A stretch of DNA of 64,000 nt from contig NC_053153.1 of NCBI RefSeq assembly GCF_016808335.1, positions 13,341,033 to 13,405,032 on the forward strand, written 5' to 3'. The notes beneath the pieces were generated by a model, which had not been told where the DNA came from, did not search any database, and worked only from the letters and a program-made list of their open reading frames with translations. Origin of the DNA: Panicum virgatum. Lineage: Eukaryota > Streptophyta > Magnoliopsida > Poales > Poaceae. The position numbers were made by a program, and so were the translations under genes. Shown here piece after piece: positions 11,493 to 21,341 of the stretch (position 1 is its first letter; each line of letters opens with the position of its first letter).

Positions 11493-11909
11493 TGCTTGGA
11501 AATGGCAGCAGTTTCCCCACGCAAGTTTTTGTTGCCACCACCTCACGTATGACATGTTCCTAACATGAGAAGAACAGCATTGCAGGTTGCTGCCTTTTAG
11601 TCCAGGTCGCTCTCAATCAAGGTCAAGGGTACTGATCGACATGCGTCCTTCTTTCAATACTTTTAAAGCAAATTTTAAAACATTTCAATCTTGAGGGGGC
11701 TTCAACAAACGCCTGTTCCGTGTGATTGTTCGTCAGACGCTTGCTTATCATATGGGCTTCGCATGAATTTGACAGACAAGGTCCCGTTGCTAAGCGGGCT
11801 AGGGTCCTCTTGAGCCGCGCAGAAATAATCGAATGAAGGGCAGAGGCCTTGTAGGCCCGTTTAAAGCCCATAGTGCATCAGAAACAATCTGTTGATAGGG
11901 GAGATGGCA

Positions 11910-11963
11910 TGACGTCACGACGGTCCCATTCTTCCTCGAGCTGCCAGCTGGACGGCTATATAA
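11910..11963 (+). promoter_or_regulatory. Promoter-like segment: TGACGTCA plus TATA box
   Basis: A perfect palindrome TGACGTCA (11910-11917), the core recognised by plant bZIP factors, lies 40 bp upstream of TATATAA (11957-11963). Downstream is a C-rich leader typical of grass 5' UTRs. A short frame from ATG 12010 to TGA 12099 (29 codons) could be an upstream ORF or part of a first exon. No downstream coding exon could be recognised before the Harbinger element at 14382, so the gene served is unknown or lost. Confidence 0.5.
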
Positions 11964-12214
11964 CACAGGCAGGCAGGCAGGACCCAGCCGAATCCCCCAC
12001 CCAGATCCGCATGCGATCTCTGCTGCCTCCTCGAATCGGTTCCGAAATTGGCAGATCCCCGCAGATCCCTCTACATCCCTCTGCCCAATTCCGATCCTGA
12101 AATGTACCTGCAATTTTGTTTCGCTCCAAGTATTTTTCTCGCGTTTTCTCGATCGTTCCGTCTCCTTTCTTTTTTGTTTATTTTGGGGTGATGATTAATT
12201 GAAGGGGAGTTCGG

Positions 12215-12370
12215 TCACATCCACGAGCCATGGGGGTTTCCAGATTCGACGGCCGCGGCTCACGTGCCCCGACGCTCCCAGATCAATCCGATCCGAGGTT
12301 TACATAGCCTGCGTCCGGTGATGAGGTGGGCTGCTTGGGTTATACGCGCCTCGCACATGCGTTCCTCGCT
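12215..12370 (+). repeat. Duplicated leader-like module, copy 1
   Basis: This block (CCACGAGCCATG, TTCCAGATTCGA, CGCTCCCAGATCAAT, GCACATGCG) is repeated in the same order at 13615-13760. It follows the promoter-like segment at 11.9 kb. No reading frame is conserved between copies, so it is more likely leader or intron than exon. Confidence 0.55.
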
Positions 12371-12941
12371 TTCGCGTCTCCTCACGTGTTTCTTCACCAG
12401 ATGCTGTGAATGTTCTGGGCACTTGTGGCTTATCTTGATGCGTCTTTGTTCCCAGATCTTTGCTTCGAGCACCGTGGTTAAGATCTAGCTATGCCGTTTC
12501 TCCTCACGCTGTCACTTGTGTCTATGGGATTGATTGAATTGCGCAATTATCTGATCTATGAAGTTGGTAGTCTTTTTCTACTGCGGATGCTCTGTGTTGG
12601 TGGCCACTTCTCTCCTGGAGAGTGGCAATATGATAATTACCAGCTGCACGTGCTTTGGATTGTCCATGGAGTTTATTCAGTTTATAGTATTCTTCGGTTT
12701 TTAAAGACTCTGCTTTTCTGGTGTCTGGCAATTTGGATATGTTTTTTTTTTGCAGCGTCTGTTTCTTTCATAGTTTCATGATCATGGCAAACATTTGGGC
12801 TGATACTGATCCGAGCACCCAGCTGCCCGATAAGTTCGACAGAATCTGAAGCTTCTCGCTGCCTGCGCGCACGCGGCACGTCAGATACTCATCCTGTCCA
12901 TGGCATATTTGAGGCCTCGTAGATGCACACCTGCGTACATA
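12371..12941. other. Leader or intron-like region, nothing assigned
   Basis: T-rich sequence downstream of the promoter-like segment, with open frames of up to 96 codons but no recognisable domain. Composition is compatible with a long 5' UTR intron. Confidence 0.3.
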
Positions 12942-12949
12942 GCCAAAAC

Positions 12950-13207
12950 TAGGGCTGGAAAAAAAGCTTGTTAAGCTGGCTCGGTGTCTCGTTTCAAAAT
13001 TGCTCCGATTACGTTCGTTCTTTTTTTTAAAATAAAGATTAGTTGATTTGGAACAAAAGTCAATTTTGGCAGGCTCGGCTCGGCTCGGCTCGTTATGCTC
13101 GATTTGAAGTTGCATATCAAACAACGCGGGAGACTATAATAAATACGAATATATTGATTTCGAAGAAAACTCGAAAAAAGTCGAGGCTCGGCTCGATTCC
13201 ACCCCTA
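12950..13207. mobile_element. Short hAT-type MITE with perfect 8-bp target duplication
   Basis: The 258-bp element has ends TAGGGCTGG and, in reverse complement, TAGGGGTGG. GCCAAAAC is duplicated exactly at 12942-12949 and 13208-13215. The interior contains GCTCGGCTCGGCTCG repeats near the right and a matching GCTCGG near the left. Non-coding. Confidence 0.85.
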
Positions 13208-13614
13208 GCCAAAACCTTCCAAAATATTGAGATTATGTCGAAAATTCGGCATATTTGACTCGCAGGAATCGTCAAGCTTTGGGCCGGATGTGTTGACGGC
13301 CCAAGTTCAAGTTCAAAAGGCCCAGAAAATGGGAACACAGTTAGGTTCAAGTTTCAGAAGCTTCTGGATGGCATCCGGGTCCTGTGGCCGTTGCAAAATG
13401 CAATCCCTAGATCCCCAAATCCCTCGCTTAAATCCACTCCACAACGCGCATGTCGGCGGCTAAATCTCGCCCAACGCCCTCCACCTTGCTGGGATTTTGA
13501 GCTCGGCCGTCATCTCTACAGATTACTGGGAGTTTGAGCTCAGTGCGTCGTGTAATAGATCGTGTTTCCAAGTTGCTTCGCCTAATTATTTGGTCGCCGA
13601 TTTATTCATGGGAG
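13208..13614 (+). other. Second promoter-like region
   Basis: Noncoding sequence between the hAT MITE and the second leader-like module. It contains the heat-shock-type element at 13357-13368 and a TTAAATCC box near 13430, followed by a C-rich leader. A short frame from ATG 13449 runs 16 codons to a TGA. No gene body was identified. Confidence 0.35.
13357..13368 (+). promoter_or_regulatory. Heat-shock-element-like sequence
   Basis: GAAGCTTCTGGA fits the alternating GAA/TTC pentamer rule of heat-shock elements, and imperfect TTC repeats precede it. It sits about 90 bp upstream of the next ATG (13449). It may be chance; no heat-shock gene is identifiable nearby. Confidence 0.35.
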
Positions 13615-13760
13615 CTTGGTCGTTTCCACGAGCTGTGCCTTCCAGATTCGATAGCCATGGCGTTCTTCCCCGAACCGCTCCCAGATTAATTTGGGGTTCT
13701 AATAGCCGCAGCCCGACCAAACAATGGGCTTCTGGTTACGCACCCTCGAACATGCAATTT
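13615..13760 (+). repeat. Duplicated leader-like module, copy 2
   Basis: Matches 12215-12370 (TTCCACGAGCTGTG, TTCCAGATTCGATAG, CGCTCCCAGATTAAT, CGAACATGC). A further small repeat nearby links 13785-13850 with 14185-14245 (GGTGGTGT, GACAAAA, TTGTTGAT/TTGTCGAT), so this promoter-like region has been reshuffled more than once. Confidence 0.5.
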
Positions 13761-14256
13761 TTTTCCCTCAATGTTATTTGGGATTTGGTGGTGTGCTTCT
13801 GCGGTTGCTGCTGCGAGGCTGTGACGACAAAAGGATATTTTGTTGATTCGGATTCTTAATATACCATATTAAGGACCAAATCGTGATAACCTTATTTGTG
13901 CGTGTCTGAGCCGATGCAGTGCAGCGTCCATTTTTTCTCAACCTGTTCCTATTGTTTTTTTGGGGATATCGCTTATCTTTATTCCTGGTCAGTTGGCAGA
14001 GGCAATTTGATATCTGATTTTTGTGTTCTGTGCGCTCGCCCGAGGATTTCCTACTTCTGTATTCGAGTTTGTTCATTGGATGGGGATGGGTGATATAGCC
14101 TTGTATTTCTAACTGACTGTCTAAATGGCAAGGAAACAGATATCGTCTTCCTTTTCTGTGTGTCAGCTTGGATTCCTGGGTGGTGTCTTTGGTTGTTCTT
14201 GCGTGGCTGGGATGACAAAAACATACGTTTGTCGATCCATATACGTTTGATGTGTT

Positions 14257-14322
14257 CAAAGATTCGATGTGATGGGGAATCTTGTAAAATTTTGGAATTT
14301 TGGATGCAACTAAACAAGGGCC
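14257..14322. mobile_element. Truncated MITE end, same type as 9878-10186
   Basis: CAAAGATTCGATGTGATGGGG and then TTTTGGATGCAACTAAACAAGGGCC form the right end of the TTTGTTTAGTTGC MITE group. The left half is missing. Confidence 0.6.
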
Positions 14323-14983
14323 AATTATGTTTTCCTGGTTCACTTATGGTCAAATGATGCTAGTGGATGCTTGTTTCTTAAGGCAACTCCAATTGAGCTC
14401 TTAAATGGATCCCTACCTCATTTATGAGGGCTAAAACGCAAAAAACGCTCTCCAACTGGACTCTCATGTCGGCCCCGACGGATGAGGAGACCTCATTTCC
14501 CCATCCAACTCTCACTTGTAGGAGCTCCTCTACCGAGGTCTCATCCGGCGACGGCGCCAACGGCCGGTCCTCCCATGCCTCCACAGAGCTTTCCCGCACT
14601 GCACACAGAGCTTTTTCCACCTAGGTATTTCGATTTTCATTTCATCTCCGGCAGCCATAGATTTTTCAGGAAGGAAGGGAAAACCTACTTGACTACCTCC
14701 TGCAGATCCAGCGGCGGCCCGACGGCAGCCCGTCCCGCGGCTGCGGGCATTGGCGACGCCCCGCCTCGTAGCCGTGCCAGACGTGGCCGGTGTCGCCCTA
14801 CCCCCGAGGCCCTGCACGAGGAGGCTGGGGAGCCCAGCACATGCGCCCGATTGGCAGCTCCCTCCGTGGGTGTGTCGAGGCCGCGCTCTTGGGGTATATC
14901 TGCTTGCTGCTGCTCTGCTCTGCTTGCTTGCTCTTGCTGTCAATCCATTCATTGATTTAGGCTGATTTGGGCTGTCTATCCAT

Positions 14984-15090
14984 GGACCGATTTAGTCTGT
15001 CAATCAACGATTTAGGATCCATTGACCGATTTAGTCTGTGAACCAACTGATTTAGTCTGTCAAGGAATTGACCGACTTACTGTCAATCAA
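14984..15090. repeat. Subterminal repeat cluster of the Harbinger element, left
   Basis: Four close variants of TTGACCGATTTAGTCTGTCAA in about 110 bp. The same motif recurs at the opposite end (20940-21022). Confidence 0.7.
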
Positions 15091-16269
15091 CATGCCAATA
15101 TTTCATTGGAGGAGGTAGAAATGCAGAGCTGGGTGAATTTGGTGGAGAGCAATATTGGAAGCAGTGAGCTCAATGCTGATGCGATCAATTTTGGAGCAAT
15201 GCTCGATGAACAAGCAAATACAAAGGCACCTAAAACTACAGAGGTTTCTCCCCTCTTAAAGTCAGGAAACAAGAACAAGAAGACAACAAGGAATTTCAGC
15301 GAGCAGGAGGATATTTTGATGGCGTCGGCATGGCTAGAAGTAAGCATGGATCCCGTTGAATCTGTTGATCAAAATCGCAATACTCATTGGCAGCGAATTC
15401 ATGAATACTACCACAAGTACAAGACTTTCGAATCTGATTGTAATATCAGTTCTCGCTCACAACGTTGGGGGTATCATTCAAGCAAGTGTTAGCAAATTTT
15501 GTTCATGGTACAGTCAAGTACTCCGTTCAAATCAAAGCGGTGTCGCAGAGCAAGACAGGGTATAAAGTCTTTTCCTTTGTCTTGTTTTGAAATGTATATG
15601 CATGTTGTGTTTATGGTTACTAACACAATGGTATTTGTGTAGATTCAACAAGCATGTGTGCTGTACAAGGATGCAGACCCAGATAATAGGTCATTTGGGT
15701 TATTACATTGTTGGAACCTGCTGCAGCATGCCCAGAAGTGGAAGGACCTCCCTGTTAACAGCAACAACAAGAAACAGAAGACATCTTCAACAGCTAGTCC
15801 AAGGTTGGCTACTCCTGGAACACATGAAAGTCGGCATATTGATGAAGAGGATGGTCCAAGTCACACTTCACCAAGGAAAGGGAGGCCAGATGGTCAGAAG
15901 AAGGAGAAAGAAAGGTGAGGTAAAAATCCTATAGTTCAGGGTGAAACTCTTTATATGGAAGTAGTAGGATATAGTTGGTCTAAGCGAGAAAAGTCTGTTG
16001 AGTTAAAAGAGCTTAGAAAAAAAGAGTGCAATGACGTGAGACTTGCTCTAAAAACTAGAAGGATTGAAATGAAGCAACATGTACAGGCTAGAAAACTTGA
16101 TACTCCCTTCGTACTCACAATTCTTGACGTCCTGGCTCTCCGCAGCATCAACTTGACCGGAATACCCCGCCAGCCCTGCGTCCGTTCGTTGCGCTTGCGC
16201 GCCCATCTGTTGCACTGCCGCCGCATTCAACACGCGCGTGCCCCTCGTAACTCGCCCGCCCCGCGTGCC

Positions 16270-17959
16270 TATTGGTGTTTCTTATGCCCAAAAGAATAGA
16301 TATTTTGCAAGCGCACAGAATCATCGCTGTAGCACTTCACCTTAGGGTATTCCAGGGCATCGTATTTTTATCAGGGAAACACTATGGTAAAGAGTATCGT
16401 AAATCAAGTAATAACCGTACTAGCTTAATCAACCGACTAACTAGACGGGTTAAGTCAGATAGATAGGTAAGATAAATGGCCAGTCGATGACCGAGTGATA
16501 CATGGAGGTTCAACTCCTTAGAGAGGTAGCAGCTGGGAGGACAACGAGCGAGATAAGACACCTGATACACCTCTGAACTATCGAGCTAGCCTCTCTAGAT
16601 CAGACTAAACACCTAACTAGTCTTCGGGAAAGCAGAGTTTACTTCGGCGGCTGGAAGAGGAAGGACTTCAGAAAGGGATGAGAGGGGAGTCCAACAGCAA
16701 CCTGCACTACTGCTATGAAAACACCTGAACGTGGTGGACTACAAGGGACGGATAGGACTGTCACCACCTGCCGCCTACCACAACGGTTCCGTGGGGTGGA
16801 ACACACTTTCTAGCTAACACTAAGGTCAGACACCATGTCTGCACTCGGTGTTAGGATTTTTCTCGAGGCATTCGAGAGAAATCCCCCTCAACCTAGAGCG
16901 CTAACTAGAGATACTCTAGTCCGGGCGAGAAAACCCGTAAGATAAGATCCCGATTACTAGAGAGATAACTTAGCCTAAGCTAAAGGTAAACTTCCGCGCT
17001 CGAGCTGAACACTCAGACTCGAGAAGACAAAAGACAACGGAAAGTAAAATAGACTCAGACTTCCACGCCAGACTTCCGACTTATATTTATAAAGTCAAAA
17101 GAAAGATACAAGAGCTATACCAGACTTCCGACGACTCCGAAATCCCGAGCAAGCTCGACTCGACTCTAACTCTCAAGCTACTAACCTACTCTAGTAAGTA
17201 AAGTAAAGAGAGAAGAGCTCCAATGGTGTGTGTTTACAAGTGATGAATGGGGTCTCTATTTATAAGTTTCCAAGGTCGGTTCCTGGCCGGTAAAGCAGTT
17301 AGCGTCAGTGGTAAGCAGTTGTGGTGGTTAAGCTTAACTTCCATGCCAAAACCCAGCTTCAGAGGCCTCTAGGTGGGGCCGGCCGGCCTAGGGGTGTAAT
17401 CATCTGGCCACCACCTTCTCCTGGACGCTCCTGATCTCCTCCTGGGGTCGGTGTTCCTTGCGTGGCTTCAACGCTTGAAGTACTAGGCCGGTCGGCCTGA
17501 GGGAGGCCGCCCGGCCTCTCTCTAGCCCATCTTGGCCCTCCGTTGCGCCGACGTTTCACTCCACGCATTGTGACTTGTCCAGGGTGGTGGTTCACTGATG
17601 TACACTTGAATTTGGGCTGATTTGTGGGTCCTTGGATTCATGCCAATGCCTTTCGGTCCATCTGATAAAACCGACATCCAATCCTTGACTCAGGGCATTG
17701 TATTCATGTCACATTGCCCCTGGATCGAAGGCGTGGCAGTGTGTGTGGGGGTGCCAGGCAGGCCGGCCTATGAGAGGCCGCACAGCCTTGGATTTTGCCC
17801 ATTTTCGTCCATTTTTGGTACACCTGCTCCTGAAATCAAAACTCATCCAAAACTTGTGGAACTCGTTAGAAATAAACAAAATATGAATGGAACATAGTGT
17901 AAAACTCGTTTTATTCCCAAGAAGTTGACGGCTAGAATGTGAAATTATGGCCGTCAACA
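16270..17959 (-). repeat. Solo LTR, minus orientation, GTGCC target duplication
   Basis: Read on the minus strand it starts TGTTGACGGCC at 17959 and ends CACCAATA at 16270; the final CAACA appears mutated to CAATA. GTGCC flanks both sides (16265-16269 and 17960-17964). An LTR-type promoter is visible on the minus strand: CTTATAAATAGAGACCCC near 17258-17275. There are no gag or pol frames, so it is a solo LTR left by recombination. The superfamily cannot be decided. Confidence 0.75.
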
Positions 17960-18029
17960 GTGCCCTCCAGCGACGCCCGAGCACGCACCTTTCTTCTTCT
18001 CCGCTTAGAGCTCGCCGCCACCGTAAATA

Positions 18030-18599
18030 ATGAGACACTCGTCGTTCGCCATGGATCGCAGGTCGGAGGAGGTGATCGCAGACTCGGATGAGACGTTCGT
18101 CGAGGAAGTGTTTGTCACCGAGGAGGTCCTGCCGGTCTCCGCGGACGTCGAGGTCGTCGCGGACTCCATCAAGATCGTCGCGGACTCTGTCGTGGAGGTC
18201 GCGGACTCTGTCCTGGAGGTCGTGGACTCCGTCGAGATGGTGCCGGCCTCCGTCGAGCTTGTCGCGGACTCCACCCTGGAGGTCGCGGACTCCGTCGAGA
18301 TGGTGCAGGCCTCCGTCGAGCTCATCACGGACTCCATCCTGGAGGTCGCGGACTCCATCCTGGAGGTCACAGACTCTGTCGAGATGGTGCCGGCCTCCGT
18401 CAAGCTCATTGCAGACTCTGCCCTGGAGGTCGCGGATTCCGTCAACGTCGAGGAGGCACCAGACGACGGTAAGGTACGAACATGGAATGGATTAGCCATT
18501 GTAGTACGAACATGGAAAGTGAAGAAGTGGAGAAGGAAAGAGTGGAGCACGGCCGGCAACAATGGAAATAAAAAATGGAAAGGGAGGAGCACTGGTTAA
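18030..18599 (+). CDS. Repetitive heptad ORF of unknown function inside the Stowaway-type element
   Basis: An ATG-started frame of 189 codons dominated by a 7-residue (21-bp) repeat of the form E-V-A-D-S-V-L, about 14 units from residue 38 to 135. Variants such as MVPASVE group into 21- and 28-residue higher-order repeats. Hydrophobic residues at positions 2 and 6 would give an amphipathic helix. The tail after residue 140 is basic (KVKKWRRKEW). Because the repeat length is a multiple of three, other frames are open too; the minus frame ending at 18005 is Ser/Thr-rich (STESATS repeats). Which strand, if any, is coding is undecided. A GTAAG donor-like site sits at about 18470 on the plus strand. 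No known family is recognised. It could be captured host sequence or non-coding minisatellite. Confidence 0.35.
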   Translation: MRHSSFAMDRRSEEVIADSDETFVEEVFVTEEVLPVSADVEVVADSIKIVADSVVEVADSVLEVVDSVEMVPASVELVADSTLEVADSVEMVQASVELITDSILEVADSILEVTDSVEMVPASVKLIADSALEVADSVNVEEAPDDGKVRTWNGLAIVVRTWKVKKWRRKEWSTAGNNGNKKWKGRSTG

Positions 18600-19481
18600 A
18601 TAGGAATGGAAACATACGCCGCACGAGCGAAAACTGAAAAAAAAAGAGCGCTAGGAGACGCGCGCGCCCACCCCGCACAGGCACAGTGCCATGCAAAATC
18701 TACACAGGACCATGCAAAATCGTGTTAACAAAAAAGACGACGGCCAAGGGATTCAAACCCTACCCTGTGGGCACAAGTCCCACCCGCCCAACTAGTCCAA
18801 CTATGTTTCTTTCATGTCTAGGGGTACCCGTAGCCGTATTTAATAATGGCAAACATGAAAAAAGATAGAAGATTACCCCCTAATTAATGACTCATTGGTT
18901 ACCACAATCATGTCCTAAACGTAAAGAATTGTGGGTATGGAGGGAGTATCAAGGAACAAGTAGAGAATAGTCGCCTTGATCTACAAGAAAAAGAATTGTT
19001 GTTGAAACAAAGACAAGATGATGAGAAAATAGTGAAGATGGATCTAAGTACAATGAGTGAGCTGCAACAAATATTCTATACTGATCTTCAAAAAAAGGTC
19101 ATTGCTCGAGGTTTGGATAGTAGCAACATTTGAGAATATGGGTCTTGTCTGTTATGTATGAACAATTTGTTTTATTTACCTTGTTATGTCCGAACAATTT
19201 GTGGTTTCGTAGGAGGACAATTTCTGTTAATTTATGGTATTTATGTCTGAATTTAAGGAGTAGTTGACCTAGGATTACAAATATATTACATTCACTACGA
19301 TACGAAATACATAAATTCAAAATGCAGATAACTTTAACTACGAAGTACTTGATCAATACAAGTCTGCATGACATTGCCAGAGATGCTCGATTAAATCTTC
19401 TTGAAGTTGGTTGTGTGTTTCCCTATTTCTGATATCACGATGAGCTTGAATGAAATCATGGAACTCATGCGTACGGTTGTG

Positions 19482-20757
19482 TTATTCCGGTGACGTAGTT
19501 CTAACAAGGTGGCCAACCCCCTCGTAGTGGATGTCAACATTGTCATCTTCATTGCGCTCATCTTCAATTATCATGTTATGCATTATAACACAAACTGTCA
19601 TAATTTCTGAGTGTATCCTTATCCCAGAAACGAGCTGGTCCACAAACAATGGCAGAACGAGATCGCAAAACACCAAAGGCTCGTTCAACATCCTTTCTAA
19701 CTGCTTCTTGAGCCTTGGCAAAGTATTTCGTTTTATTGCCTAGAGGAGATTGTATGGTCTTCACAAAAGTTGCCCATTGAGGATAGATGCCATCTGTAAG
19801 GTAATAGCCCATGTTGTAATTATGGTTGTTGATGGTAAAATCAACTTTGGGAGCTTGCCCATCCGCAAGCCTTGCAAACAGATGCGATCGATGGAGCACA
19901 TTGATATCATTGTGAGAGCCTAGTAATCCAAAGAAAGCATGCCAAATCCAAAGATCTTTAGAAGCAACAGCTTCAAGAATAATTGTAGGCTCATGCACAT
20001 GCCCCGTATACTGCCCTTTCCATGCTGTAGGGTAGTTCCTCCAGTCCCAATGCATACAATCTAGGCACCCAAGCATTCTAGGAAAACCCCTACGCTCTGC
20101 AGTTGCAAGCAATCTAGCTGTGTCATGATCATTTGGAGATCTCAAGTACACATCCCCAAACACTTGAACAATAGCTCTAACAAGCCTCCTAAGACTCTCT
20201 ATGACAGTACTTTCACTAATACAAATATATTTGTCCATAAAATCTGCTGGTACTCCATAACTTATCATCATGTATGCTGCACAAATTTTCTGCAGACATG
20301 ATGACCCAAGCCTTCAGCATCTGTCTCTTTTTTGCACAAAGTAGTTATCTTGCGCCGCTACAGCATGTGCTATGCGAAGAAAGAGAGGACGAGCCATTCT
20401 AAACCTGAGCCAAAGAAACAAGAATAATAAACATGTTGTGCTTCATATTGCTGCATGCAGAAGGCGAGGAAAAAAGGACAATTTTACACACCTGCACCGA
20501 AAGATAGAAGCGTCATATGTTGGAGCTTCTGAGAAATAGTCGTTGTACAATCTCCAATGCCCAGCTTCTCTATCACGATGAGTATATTGACGGCCAGGTA
20601 CGGAGCCCCCCACTGTGGAGTATGCATAGCCAGGTATGGAGTATGAGCTTGATGTAGTGCACCAAGGATGAGTTTGTTGGTCATCATCATCATGATCAGA
20701 CGAGGACGATGAGTCTAAGCGAGAGAGTCTATTGATTTTCAGGTGGGGGAGCAACAA
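19482..20757 (-). pseudogene. Harbinger DDE transposase, broken
   Basis: The transposase of the PIF/Harbinger element. Exon 1 (about 20757-20493) ends in RCR and is spliced through a GT-AG intron (about 20492-20412) to RMARPLFLRIAHAV. Downstream are STVIESLRRLVRAI (helix-turn-helix-like), the first catalytic Asp in LGCLDCMHWDW, the second Asp in LLGSHNDINVL, and the Glu in KDVERAFGVL, so the DDE triad is intact. Two lesions are seen: an in-frame TGA at 20316-20314 upstream of the ISESTVIESL block, and a frameshift near 19612, after which the terminal IMTVCVIMHNMIIEDER motif reads in another frame. No in-frame ATG is clear at the 5' end. Size and motif order match the family. Confidence 0.88.
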
Positions 20758-20798
20758 TGAAGTGAATGGCTCATGGCAGAATGAGGTGAATGAGCCTG

Positions 20799-20808
20799 CT
20801 TATATAGA
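20799..20808 (-). promoter_or_regulatory. TATA box of the Harbinger transposase
   Basis: On the minus strand, TCTATATAAG lies about 45 bp upstream of the likely 5' end of exon 1, so transposase transcription would start inside the right arm of the element. Confidence 0.5.
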
Positions 20809-20824
20809 GATGAAAGACACTCGA

Positions 20825-20945
20825 TTTCAAATATAGCTGTTGGGATATGACCATTTGAAATATAGCCATTTGAAAAATAGTTGTTGGAATATAGCCATTT
20901 GAATATAGTCGTTTGAATTATACCATTTTGAAATATAGCCACTGA
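20825..20945. repeat. Short tandem repeat upstream of the transposase
   Basis: Six or so imperfect copies of ATATAGCCATTTGAA spaced 15-22 bp apart, directly upstream of the minus-strand TATA box. Confidence 0.65.
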
Positions 20946-21022
20946 CCAATTTAGTCGGTCAATTGACCACCGGTTTAGTCTATCAAGACCATTGACCGAT
21001 TTAGTCAGTCAATAAAGTCTAT
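20940..21022. repeat. Subterminal repeat cluster of the Harbinger element, right
   Basis: Three to four variants of TTGACCGATTTAGTC, in both orientations relative to the left cluster at 14984-15090. Confidence 0.65.
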
Positions 21023-21341
21023 CAACAAAATTATTAAAAGATTAATGGTTATAATTCAGTTCGTTCAAAAATTATTAGTACGAAATATAGTCATGAAGAA
21101 AATTATTGTTGGTAATAAAGACCATTTGTTTATATAATGCATAGGTTGTTGGTTACATTATATCAATAAACAAAGAGGAAGATAAGATGCAAGGAGATAT
21201 ATGAGAGTTCGGTTGGAGTGCGAAGAAAAGTAGGGGGTTAGAATCTGGATGAGAGATCCTCATATAGAGGAATAGGGGTTCAAATTTGAGAGCTCGGTTG
21301 GAGTTGCCCTAAGGTCATCACGAACCACTGGATAACACGCC

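Larger units (their letters stand above)
9735..11690. repeat. Diverged local duplication, copies B and C (noncoding), with later insertions
   Basis: Sequence matching copy A (7350-8290) in the same order: 9735-9820, then 10964-11405. A third partial copy of the right end lies at 11490-11690 (TGCTTGGAAATGGCAGCAG, GACATGTTCCTAACA, TTGCTGCCTTTTAGTCCAGGTC). Copy B is split by a MITE (9878-10186) and a LINE (10351-10797), so the duplication predates both. The 8572-9102 gene sits between copies A and B, and no second copy of that gene was found. Confidence 0.55.
16103..18946. mobile_element. Stowaway/Tc1-mariner-type element inside Harbinger ORF1
   Basis: The left end CTCCCTTCGTACTCACAATTC and the right end, as reverse complement CTCCCTCCATACCCACAATTC, are inverted for about 30 bp and flanked by TA on both sides (16101-16102, 18947-18948). 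The CTCCCTCCGT start and TA duplication are diagnostic of Stowaway elements. Removing the element leaves ORF1 in phase, which confirms the borders. It is 2844 bp, of which 1690 are a solo LTR inserted later. The remaining 1.15 kb is long for a MITE and carries a repetitive open frame (18030-18599), but no mariner transposase was recognised. Confidence 0.85.
15121..19133 (+). pseudogene. Harbinger ORF1 (Myb/SANT-like, NAM-associated C-terminus), broken
   Basis: ORF1 is the DNA-binding partner that PIF/Harbinger transposases need. The first ATG in frame is at 15121. Seen: the trihelix-like block TTRNFSEQEDILMASAWL followed by HWQRIHEYYHKYKTFESD, a frameshift near 15455, and the continuation IIQASVSKFCSWYSQVLRSN. 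A GT-AG intron lies at about 15559-15642, followed by SFGLLHCWNLLQHAQKWKDL, and an in-frame TGA sits near 15916. The Lys/Glu-rich helical tail resembles the NAM-associated C-terminal domain. The frame is cut at 16102 by the Stowaway-type insertion and resumes at 18949 in phase, ending with TGA at 19131-19133. At least one frameshift, one stop and one insertion make this a pseudogene. Family identification is firm. Confidence 0.82.
14382..21309. mobile_element. PIF/Harbinger DNA transposon, formerly autonomous, now defective
   Basis: The ends are inverted: GGCAACTCCAATTGAGCTC at 14382, and the reverse complement of GGGCAACTCCAACCGAGCTC ending at 21309. TAA flanks both sides (14379-14381 and 21310-21312), the 3-bp duplication expected for this superfamily. 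One terminal G appears to have been lost on the left. It carries both Harbinger genes, pointing towards each other: a Myb/SANT-like ORF1 on the plus strand and a DDE transposase on the minus strand. A Stowaway-type element (16103-18946) has landed in ORF1. Without that insertion the element is about 4.1 kb. Stops and frameshifts in both genes show it cannot mobilise itself now. Confidence 0.9.

Noticed and set aside
11374..11568. Ile- or Tyr-run frames
   Set aside because: Translation of the (ATT)n microsatellite.
18005..18592. Ser/Thr-rich minus frame with a hydrophobic, signal-peptide-like start
   Set aside because: The hydrophobic start uses no ATG, the real ATG comes later, and the frame is open mainly because the 21-bp repeat is open in several phases.
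18700..18800. A B-box-like GGGTTTGAATCCC on the minus strand
   Set aside because: No A box at the right distance and no poly(A) or target duplication; not enough for a SINE or tRNA.
20825..20945. CRISPR-like short repeats
   Set aside because: Imperfect AT-rich tandem repeats in a plant transposon; no spacers of constant length and no cas-like genes.
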